From positions 3,224,001 through 3,288,000 of the forward strand of contig NZ_LT799838.1 of assembly GCF_900168255.1 (NCBI RefSeq): a DNA stretch of 64,000 bases, given 5' to 3'. The position numbers and the translations under genes were made by a program. The notes below the pieces were generated by a model that saw only the letters and a list, made by a program, of their open reading frames with translations, did not search any database and had not been told where the DNA came from. This DNA is from Psychrobacter sp. DAB_AL43B. Its GTDB lineage: Bacteria; Pseudomonadota; Gammaproteobacteria; Pseudomonadales; Moraxellaceae. Below, piece after piece: positions 38,891-45,919 of this stretch; within the stretch, counting starts at the first letter, position 1; each line of letters starts with the position of its first letter.

Positions 38891-39889
38891 ATGATTATTA
38901 AAGAAGATTCGTTGGATGATCTATTGAACTCAACTTTCTCTCAAATCGTAAATTGCGGAGATGAGGTAGAGTCTTCAAAAGGGGGAAACAATGAAATTAG
39001 AAATGTTCAACTTATTTTAACTAACCCCAGAGCAAGACTAAGTATCTCAGAATCTAGAAGCAAACTGATCAGCTGTATAGGCGAGTTTTTTTGGTACGTG
39101 AACGGAAGTGATAGTATTGAGTTCATAGAGTATTACATATCAAACTACCGAGATTTTATCGACTATAAACAAGGTGAAAACGCCCCTGTTTTGGGTGCGT
39201 ATGGTTCTAGAATGTTTGGTATAAAGAATCAATTTAAAGCGATTAAAGATCTTCTCAAACGAAAGCCTGAAACACGAAGAGCGGTAATATCGATATATGA
39301 TAAAGAAGATCTTTTTAGGGACGACTCTAGAGACATTCCTTGTACCTGTTCACTACAGTTCTTCGTCAGAGATAATGCTCTCCACTTGACTACAATAATG
39401 AGATCTAATGATGCTACTAAGGGTCTAATACATGACTTATTTAGTTTTACCCTTATCCAAGAACTCATGTGGGCAGAGTTAGCGAAAGATAATGAAGCGT
39501 TAGAACTAGGCATCTATACACACTTCGTTGGAAGTCTACATATCTATCATGAGGATAAAACTACAGTTGATAATTTTTTATATATTGAAGGATGGCAAAA
39601 CAAAGCTGAGATGGAACCCATAAACCCTTCTTATTTAGAGAATGATTTTAATATCATTAAAGAATTAGAAGAAAAGCTGAGAACACAGTCTTTACAGGAC
39701 GACTTTGATATCCACAGCATTAAAGATATATTTTGGCAAGAGATAGCTATAATTCTATTGTCTTATTCATACGCTAAGCAAGGTAGACAAAGCGAATTAA
39801 AAGAGCTTAGAGATTTATGTAGAAGTGACCCTATACTCTATTTTCTAGATAAAAAAATTAATGAAATTAACAGAAAAAACTTTAAGTAG
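38891..39889 (+). CDS. Thymidylate synthase-family nucleotide (hydroxy)methylase, predicted dCMP-type
   Basis: 332 residues with the thymidylate-synthase core. EFFWYVNGSDSI aligns with the TS tryptophan motif, PCTCSLQFFV carries the catalytic Cys (151), RSNDATKGLIHDLFSF (171-186) corresponds to the phosphate-binding RSxD loop, and HIY (217-219) to the HxY pair. Aligned without gaps to E. coli TS, Asp 182 falls on Asn177, the residue that chooses dUMP; T4 dCMP hydroxymethylase also has Asp there. So I infer a cytosine nucleotide substrate. The C-terminal 90 residues do not look like TS. It precedes the pyrophosphorylase-like gene by 7 bp. Confidence 0.8.
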   Translation: MIIKEDSLDDLLNSTFSQIVNCGDEVESSKGGNNEIRNVQLILTNPRARLSISESRSKLISCIGEFFWYVNGSDSIEFIEYYISNYRDFIDYKQGENAPVLGAYGSRMFGIKNQFKAIKDLLKRKPETRRAVISIYDKEDLFRDDSRDIPCTCSLQFFVRDNALHLTTIMRSNDATKGLIHDLFSFTLIQELMWAELAKDNEALELGIYTHFVGSLHIYHEDKTTVDNFLYIEGWQNKAEMEPINPSYLENDFNIIKELEEKLRTQSLQDDFDIHSIKDIFWQEIAIILLSYSYAKQGRQSELKELRDLCRSDPILYFLDKKINEINRKNFK

Positions 39890-39896
39890 GGCGTTT

Positions 39897-40781
39897 ATGA
39901 AATATCAAGAAAGAATCGATTATTCAGTCATATTAGCTAATGACATTACCGAATACCTTACAAACGAAGGGCTTTCTTGCGGGCTTTCTAGAATTTCATA
40001 TGAGGTTTTAGCTATGCAAATTATCGAAAGCATGAAGCGGGTTAAATACTTCAATGCTGTTTCAAACAGAGATATTGATACCCGAAGGTTAGACCCTCAA
40101 GACACCATTTTTGACCCAGTAAGAGCAATTTTATACCTAAAAGACAGAAATTATGATGAAGCATGTTGGTTGACTTTTTTGTTAGTCTATACAGCAGAGA
40201 ATTACCAATCAAATTGGAATTTCTTGAGGCAACTATACTCAGGTGTAGATGAAAAATTGACGTGGGAAGTTGCTAGTAATAATACTCAAATACTTCCTAG
40301 GTTAGCAGATAATCTTATCAACTCACAAAACAAACCAAAATTTGGTAATCATGCGAAGTTTAAGACTTTAAGAGATATACCTAGAGTGCTTGAAGATTAC
40401 ATAAACTTTGTTAAAGTTAATGGTGGTCATTATAACCTGTTCATAAATAACAGTTTAGAAGATCCTAAAGAACATTTTAGAATGCTTTTCCCAGTAATTC
40501 GACGCAATATACATAGCTTTGGGCGATTATCGACATTTGACTATTTGTCTATGCTATCTAAGACTGGTTTGGTTAACGTTGAAGCTGATAACTGCCATAT
40601 CGTTGGGTCAACTGGTCCTAAAGACGGGGCTAAACTTATCTTTGGTAGTTTCTCAGATAAGCAATTAGATAGCTACGCTATGGGTCTAGCAGATCACCTC
40701 GAAATTGGCTATCAAGAGATGGAAGACGCATTATGCAACTGGCAAAAATCACCTAATGTATTTTATACTTATAAAGGGTAG
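39897..40781 (+). CDS. Alpha-glutamyl/putrescinyl thymine pyrophosphorylase-like protein (clade 3)
   Basis: 294 residues. The N-terminal KYQERIDYSVILANDITEYLTNEGLSCGLSRISYEVLAMQIIESMKRVKYF, then RDYDEACWL-type and NHAKFKTLRD regions, an invariant-looking SFGRLSTFDYLSMLSKTGL and a closing EDALCNWQKSP match my memory of the clade 3 aGPT-Pplase family. These are helix-hairpin-helix, DNA-glycosylase-like proteins proposed to attach amino acids or polyamines to hydroxymethyl pyrimidines. The ATG at 39897 was taken over 39861, which lies inside the preceding gene. Its pairing with a TS-family gene fits a base- or nucleotide-modification role. Confidence 0.68.
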   Translation: MKYQERIDYSVILANDITEYLTNEGLSCGLSRISYEVLAMQIIESMKRVKYFNAVSNRDIDTRRLDPQDTIFDPVRAILYLKDRNYDEACWLTFLLVYTAENYQSNWNFLRQLYSGVDEKLTWEVASNNTQILPRLADNLINSQNKPKFGNHAKFKTLRDIPRVLEDYINFVKVNGGHYNLFINNSLEDPKEHFRMLFPVIRRNIHSFGRLSTFDYLSMLSKTGLVNVEADNCHIVGSTGPKDGAKLIFGSFSDKQLDSYAMGLADHLEIGYQEMEDALCNWQKSPNVFYTYKG

Positions 40782-40833
40782 TCAATTTAAACCCTACCCT
40801 TTATCACCTGTTATTTACATAATATGCCAAGGT

Positions 40834-41958
40834 TTAGCTAAGTACCTCTGGTATAGAGGAGTTATCGAATATAGGCCTATGTCTATCATTAAAATACCTG
40901 TAATCTATTTTTTGAGAAGATTTCAATACTCCTATAAGTAGGCTTGGTGACAGATCAACTTCGTTAGCGACCCTACACAAATTTGCAAAGCTAGAACGTT
41001 TGTCTCTACGTACTAATTTAAAATCAACTTTTTGTTCAATCTCTTTTAAGGTGAAAGGGTAGATTAACTGTGAAACCATAAATTCATCAGCTTCCTTTTC
41101 GCACTCATCATGCTGTTCATTATCTTTAGGTTCACCAAAATCGTAATGTGTCATTTCATCTTGGTGTAAAATTAGATGTGCAGCCTCATGAAAAAAAGTC
41201 TGCCAAAAAAGGTGGTCTTGATTGTATTTGTTAGTAATAACAATCATTCCTTTGCCCTCTATGAACTTTGATACGCCCCTTATAGGGCATTTATCCAAAG
41301 TGCTTAAGAACACTACGGCTACACCGCATTCAATACAAATTTCTAGTAAATCTTTCTTAAAATTCCTTAACCCTCTTTTTCTAGATAAGGTTTTAATTTC
41401 TTGTAATTTTTCTATAAAAAGAGACTTATTGAAATCGTTTAGGATATGTTGCTTCTTAAACTCTAACTCTGCCATACGCATAAATGCTGCAATGTTCAAT
41501 GTTGAAAATTCATAGCTTCCAATTCTTTTATACCTTGATCCTAAGAAATTCTTGTATATACTTTCTTCGTTTAATGGACTCAAGTCTGAAATACCAAAAA
41601 AACTTTTTAAGTTCAATTGATCAAGGTATTTATAATCTGAACTTGGTAACCACGATCTTTTTTTCATCTCTTGAACAAGTGTATAGTAATCTTCAAAATT
41701 GCTATCGATATTGCTCTCTTGAAATCTTCTAATACTCTTCTCATAGTTGTTTTGTATATTTAACCAAAAATCTTCACTCCCACCTATAAGTCGAGCTAGG
41801 TAAGTAGCTGTATCGGAATCGATATCTATCTGTTGATTGTTTAGCTTCTTAAGAAAACTGCCACTCAGACAAGATGGGTCAACATTACTTCCTTCCAGAA
41901 ATTTTAGTATGGTTTGAGAAGGGTGGTAAACCCAATTAGGCTGAAAATCGTGTATCAT
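40834..41958 (-). CDS. HigA-like HTH plus ImmA/IrrE metallopeptidase (antitoxin/regulator)
   Basis: 374 residues. The N-terminus (HPSQTILKFLE ... LSGSFLKKLNNQQIDIDSDTATYLARLIGGSEDFWLNIQNNYE) is a HigA-type helix-turn-helix. The C-terminal half is an ImmA/IrrE zinc peptidase with HEAAH at residues 257-261 and a likely third ligand in ECEKEADEF near 289. It follows a HigB-like toxin gene, overlapping it by 23 bp. In such pairs the HTH represses the operon, and the peptidase may cut a regulator in response to a signal. It lies on the minus strand inside the nucleotide cassette. Confidence 0.85.
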   Translation of the reverse strand: MIHDFQPNWVYHPSQTILKFLEGSNVDPSCLSGSFLKKLNNQQIDIDSDTATYLARLIGGSEDFWLNIQNNYEKSIRRFQESNIDSNFEDYYTLVQEMKKRSWLPSSDYKYLDQLNLKSFFGISDLSPLNEESIYKNFLGSRYKRIGSYEFSTLNIAAFMRMAELEFKKQHILNDFNKSLFIEKLQEIKTLSRKRGLRNFKKDLLEICIECGVAVVFLSTLDKCPIRGVSKFIEGKGMIVITNKYNQDHLFWQTFFHEAAHLILHQDEMTHYDFGEPKDNEQHDECEKEADEFMVSQLIYPFTLKEIEQKVDFKLVRRDKRSSFANLCRVANEVDLSPSLLIGVLKSSQKIDYRYFNDRHRPIFDNSSIPEVLS

Positions 41959-42271
41959 TGCTATTTTCTCCTATGTATTCGAGCTTTAGCCTACTAACTG
42001 TTTTCCAGTCGTAACTTGCACTTTTACCCAAGTGTGACTTATTGGCTATAGAAAATTGAGCTACAATATCACTAGTCAAATTGACTTGCAAAGTATCTTT
42101 TTCAAAATAGAAGTCATTTTGAGCGGGTATATCTTGTAGAGTGTCCCCTGCTGCTAAGGTCGTCAAGATAAACTTTAGCTTTTCTCTAGCTTCTTCTGTA
42201 AGCTGATAGAAACTAAGAAAGTCGTCTATTGAGCTATCTCTTAGTTCTCTTGATTGATATGAAATGATCAT
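41936..42271 (-). CDS. HigB/RelE-like toxin
   Basis: 111 residues beginning MIISYQSRELRDSSIDDFLSFYQLTEEAREKLKFILTTLAAGDTLQDIP. This is the pattern of short killer proteins of the HigB/RelE-fold group (IISF..K.LRD; K...L..LAAADTL.D), which usually precede a HigA-like partner, as here. The RelE-fold catalytic residues cannot be confirmed: the C-terminal half is diverged and lacks the usual Y-R-L-x-F pattern. It starts 23 bp from the divergent NUDIX gene, so they share a promoter region. Confidence 0.65.
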   Translation of the reverse strand: MIISYQSRELRDSSIDDFLSFYQLTEEAREKLKFILTTLAAGDTLQDIPAQNDFYFEKDTLQVNLTSDIVAQFSIANKSHLGKSASYDWKTVSRLKLEYIGENSNDTRFSA

Positions 42272-42294
42272 CTTTTTTCCAGTAAGAGGCTGTT

Positions 42295-42681
42295 ATGAGT
42301 GTGATTAGTGTTGTTGCCGCAGTAATAAAGCACGACGATAAATATCTATGCGCACAAAGGAAAAGAAGTAAGTTCGAATATCTATCGTATAAATTTGAAT
42401 TTCCGGGTGGTAAAGTTGAGTCTAACGAGACTCACGAACAAGCACTCCACCGTGAGATATTAGAAGAGCTAGATGCACATATTGAAATAGTATCAATATT
42501 AAAAAAAATAGAACATCAGTACCCAGACTTTAAGGTTCATATCACTTTTTATAGATGCAGCATTTATGAAAAAGAATCTATAAAAAAAGTAGAACATAAT
42601 AACCTATCGTGGCTTACAAAGCAGGAACTTCATGAGCTAGACTGGGCAGAAGCAGATATACCTATTATTAGGTTACTCTGA
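42295..42681 (+). CDS. NUDIX hydrolase (MutT-like)
   Basis: 128 residues with a complete Nudix box: FPGGKVESNETHEQALHREILEELDA, i.e. GX5EX7REUXEEXD in place of GU. Size and layout (VVAAVIKHDDKYLCAQRKR first strand) are those of MutT, which clears oxidised dGTP or other altered NTPs. It is divergent from the toxin gene and belongs by position to the nucleotide cassette, where it could remove or recycle a modified nucleotide. AAGAGG precedes the ATG. Confidence 0.92.
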   Translation: MSVISVVAAVIKHDDKYLCAQRKRSKFEYLSYKFEFPGGKVESNETHEQALHREILEELDAHIEIVSILKKIEHQYPDFKVHITFYRCSIYEKESIKKVEHNNLSWLTKQELHELDWAEADIPIIRLL

Positions 42682-42745
42682 ATATAATCGCGTTGTCGAT
42701 AATAATACTAATTTTTATATTTGAATTGATTAGATTTTAAGTGTG

Positions 42746-44641
42746 TTATAAGTTATCTATACCGTTTCTGACCCAATTACTGTTAATCGAGTTAGGATGC
42801 TTAAACAAAGCTAACTTCCCATTGTAAAAGTTAGTAAATTCAGAGTTTAGAGTTCCGTTTAAACTTACAACTTTTGCTATCAATTCAACTAGCTTACCGT
42901 CCTTACTGAAAAAATCTTCATCATTGTCAGTTTTATAAGCGATGCCATTAAAACCTTTTACTCTTGTTCCATTGCTTTTTGAGTCATTTTTCTTCTTTAA
43001 CTTTACTTCTCCAAACTCTAAAATATAATACTTATTTTCCGCAATTTGCAATTCTATTACTAAAACATACTCAGGCCAGTATAAATCATGAGCAGTAGAG
43101 TGTAACTTGGCTAACGACATCACATAGAAATCGTCCTGCTCTTGAAGACCCTGACCAAAAGTAAACCAGCGTGCGGTTCCATGATTTTGTTTCGAGTACT
43201 CTTTAGCATGATTCCAAGTTTTATTAAAGCGAGATTGATCGTCTTCTTTTACATCAAAAAGTCCCTTGGCTAAACCTGTTGATCCTCTCCCAATTTTCTC
43301 TCCTACACCTAGTTCCTCTGGCATCTCTTCTTTTACAAAGCGTGTGCTATCATCAATAGGTTTAGAAACTATACCGTTTGTTAGTTTGTTGATTATGACT
43401 AGATCACCAATTCTCTCCAATCGTTCGAGTAATATTAAAGTCGTTAGATTATTTACAGGGTTGTGAGTAAAATCTAGATCTTCAATATTATCTGGTGGTA
43501 TGTACTGCCTTACTGTCAAAAAATCTTGACTCTCTATAGATTCATCAGTGCTAAGTCGTCTTTTTGGTTGAAGAACAAGGTTAATAGGATCAAGTTTAGG
43601 TTCACTGATACCGATAATATTTGCGCATAATATTTTATCCCCGATAGGGATACCCTTAATATGTAAGGTCAAAGGTTGATGCCAAAAATCAATTCGAACG
43701 TTTCTTTTTTTATTATCTTTAGCTTCTTGAATATTGTTGTGTATTTTCTCAACTTTTTTCCATACGTCTAAGTTATATTTTAATTGATGTAGAAATACTG
43801 CGTCTCTTTGAGTGAATTTTGGAGGTAATACAACATATTCATCAACTCCCTCGGCCTTCATTTTTTCTTCGATCTGTTTGTTTCTTGGAATCAGTTTTTT
43901 CTCTATAGTATCCAAATTATATCTACTAATAATACGTTTTATATCCATGGAATACCCATAATGGGTAATAAATAAAGATAAAGGGTGAACGATAATTTTA
44001 TGTTCACCATCTTCAATATTTATTAATTGATTTTTATCATAGCCATTTATTTTTTCAAAGTATTTTGTACTATCGAATGGCATTTCATTTATTAGTTGGC
44101 TTCTTTTGATAGTTTCCTCAGATGTAGGATTTTCTTTAAGGTCTATTTCTGCTCCAACTCTCATATCAAAATATGCTTTTGAAAAAGAGTGAATATTATA
44201 ATTATTTTTGACTTCAACTTCATAGGAATTAAGAACAAAGCGCTCTTCTGACTTACCATTCTTCCAAATACTACCGAAAGGTAATTTATGTATGTGGTTG
44301 ATATGAATTCTTAACTTTAAATAGCTAGTAGCTTCTTCTCCATTTTCTTTTTTAATATACTTAGGCTCTGTTAAATTAGCGAATAAAACATCTACATAGG
44401 TAACTGTTCCGTTGCTGTTGGAGCTTGAGCTTGCATTAGTAGGTGCAATAAAATCCTTGTCATACCAAACGACCACATATTCAAAATTCTTATTAAAATG
44501 ATTTACCGTATAATTACGGTCAGGTTCAGAATTAGCATCTGTATCATAATCAACCTGAGAATGAGGCTTTATGTAGTTGCTAATGTCGAAGGAATTTTTA
44601 TATTTTTCTCTAGAACTGTCTTTAGTAAAAAAATGGCTCAT
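42746..44641 (-). CDS. TnsE-like transposition protein
   Basis: 631 residues, starting 75 bp inside the right transposon end and pointing inwards. Several stretches parallel Tn7 TnsE (538 aa). They are HPLSLFITHYGYSMDIKRIISRYNLD and the VVLPPKFTQRDAVFLHQL region (219-290), FWHQPLTLHIKGIPIGDKILCANIIGIS (319-346), and a C-terminal domain with LHSTAHDLYWPEYVLVIELQI, YYILEFGE and the late VVSLNGTLNSEF...KHPNSI segment (513-620). TnsE directs Tn7 to replicating, often plasmid, DNA. In Tn7 it follows tnsD; here it is 10 kb away. The N-terminal 200 residues are not assigned. Confidence 0.62.
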   Translation of the reverse strand: MSHFFTKDSSREKYKNSFDISNYIKPHSQVDYDTDANSEPDRNYTVNHFNKNFEYVVVWYDKDFIAPTNASSSSNSNGTVTYVDVLFANLTEPKYIKKENGEEATSYLKLRIHINHIHKLPFGSIWKNGKSEERFVLNSYEVEVKNNYNIHSFSKAYFDMRVGAEIDLKENPTSEETIKRSQLINEMPFDSTKYFEKINGYDKNQLINIEDGEHKIIVHPLSLFITHYGYSMDIKRIISRYNLDTIEKKLIPRNKQIEEKMKAEGVDEYVVLPPKFTQRDAVFLHQLKYNLDVWKKVEKIHNNIQEAKDNKKRNVRIDFWHQPLTLHIKGIPIGDKILCANIIGISEPKLDPINLVLQPKRRLSTDESIESQDFLTVRQYIPPDNIEDLDFTHNPVNNLTTLILLERLERIGDLVIINKLTNGIVSKPIDDSTRFVKEEMPEELGVGEKIGRGSTGLAKGLFDVKEDDQSRFNKTWNHAKEYSKQNHGTARWFTFGQGLQEQDDFYVMSLAKLHSTAHDLYWPEYVLVIELQIAENKYYILEFGEVKLKKKNDSKSNGTRVKGFNGIAYKTDNDEDFFSKDGKLVELIAKVVSLNGTLNSEFTNFYNGKLALFKHPNSINSNWVRNGIDNL

Positions 44642-44666
44642 ATAGTTCTCATATTTATCAATGATA

Positions 44667-44716
44667 TTATTGTGCCATCAATTTAGATTTTTTGCCATTA
44701 ATTTGGAACTATTACA
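44667..44716 (-). repeat. Transposon right end: terminal inverted repeat plus two TnsB-site-like repeats
   Basis: Read inward on the minus strand it begins tgtaatagttcc. Two adjoining 20-bp units follow, at 44707-44688 (tccaaattaatggcaaaaaa) and 44686-44667 (ctaaattgatggcacaataa). Their tight packing contrasts with the spaced units of the left end, as in Tn7. Confidence 0.85.
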
Positions 44717-45468
44717 CCTGTAAACAATAACGAATGACCACCAGCTGCGGCTATCTCTAAGGCACGCCGAGCATGATGTTGTCCTTTAACATCAGCCAAA
44801 TCCACTTGATAGCCAATATGCTGCTGTGCTGGACTGGGCTGCACCACCTCTAGACGCTCATCTAAAAGGCTAGCATCTGTCAATGACTGCAAGTGATTAC
44901 AGACGGCCTTTAAGTTTGCCGCCGCCAATACTATTATTCCATCAACACGGCTGGCCTCCGCCCCGTTATCTATCGGTACTATTAGCTGCGGTTTGGATGG
45001 CGATAACGGCTGACCTTCATTGAGCTCTGGCTCATCACTCTCTGATACTGGCAATATTTTTAACGCTAATAACTCAGCTTTCATTGCCCGTGCGACTGCT
45101 AAGCTCCCCGTTACTTGCCGCAGCTCGCCATTGAGCGCCAACTCACCGATGAACTCAAATCCTGATAGCACTTCTGGATCCAATTGATCACTGGCTGCCA
45201 AAATACCGATGGCAATAGGTAAATCAAGACGAGCCCCGTCTTTAGGCAGATCTGCGGGTGCTAAATTAATTGTCAAACGTCGATTAGGGAATTGAAAACC
45301 AGAATTAAGAATCGCTGAGCGTACTCTATCCTTACTCTCACGTACCGCCGCTTCAGGTAAACCAACAATGGTCAATGCTGGCAATCCTTGTGACAGATGC
45401 ACCTCAATAATCACCTTGGGTGCATGGAGTCCGACGACTGAGCGGGTATAGACTTGAGCAAATGACAT
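44717..45468 (-). pseudogene. comM: comM 5' remnant (N-terminal part)
   Basis: The ATG at 45468 gives SFAQVYTRSVVGLHAPKVIIEVHLSQGLPALTIVGLPEAAVRESKDRVRSAI, the Lon-like N-terminal domain of ComM, intact up to GGHSLLFTG, the start of the Walker A loop. There the transposon end takes over and gives a stop after VIVPN. The ATPase module is therefore lost and the remaining 250 residues are unlikely to work. The 3' part is at 26340-26785. Confidence 0.94.
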
Positions 45469-45919
45469 GAGCCCTTCCTAATATAGAGGTTTATCGATAA
45501 TAGAGTATTATTATTAAGTGTGCAAATGTTGTGTTTTTTATTTTTGAATTTATTAAAGACAATCTTATTTCTACCTTATATTTTAGACTTACAAACGCGC
45601 TATGTTGCCTATATTTAAAGAAAATATGATTGATTAATTAAGCTAATACATTCACTAACATAGATGTTTGGAATTGTTATATGATGGATGAATGCTTTTT
45701 GATTCTTCTTATTCATCAAATGTTTACAGTTTTTATTTAAACCTTCTCACTTTTACTGCTAGCTAGGACAGTAAAATAATTGGAAAACTTAACAACTAGC
45801 AAGTATGAGCAATCAAAAAAGCATGCACAATAAAAGGAATTTATTGATCATTTAAAGCTGGGTAGCAATTTTTTGCTATCGCTTTATAACATAGTAATTA
45901 ACCATGGATGGGTAAGCTT
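45469..45919. other. Intergenic region comM / acylase
   Basis: About 440 bp, AT-rich, between divergent genes. I see no RNA gene, repeat or firm promoter. Confidence 0.35.

Larger units (their letters stand above)
26786..44716. mobile_element. Tn7-like transposon inserted in comM (tniCABDE/Tn6022-type)
   Basis: Limits are set by inverted ends that both start TGTAATA and share 26 of about 31 bases (26786-26816 and 44716-44686). Inside the left end are tnsA, tnsB, tnsC, tniQ and a fifth gene, the order seen in comM-inserted AbaR/Tn6022 elements. Cargo of about 12 kb follows, and a TnsE-like gene closes the other end. The 5-bp flanks, read on the minus strand, are CATGT at the left and ACAGG at the right, so there is no target duplication. 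Host comM sequence is missing between the flanks. The core genes are intact, so the element may still be functional. Confidence 0.93.

Noticed and set aside
38891..39889. Housekeeping thymidylate synthase (thyA)
   Set aside because: Asp at the Asn177 position, a Thr in place of the His after the catalytic Cys, and an unrelated C-terminus all argue against an ordinary ThyA.
32602..44697. CRISPR array or guide-RNA-directed targeting in the Tn7-like element
   Set aside because: No regularly spaced repeats and no Cascade or Cas12k genes are seen; the TniQ-type targeting of comM explains the insertion.
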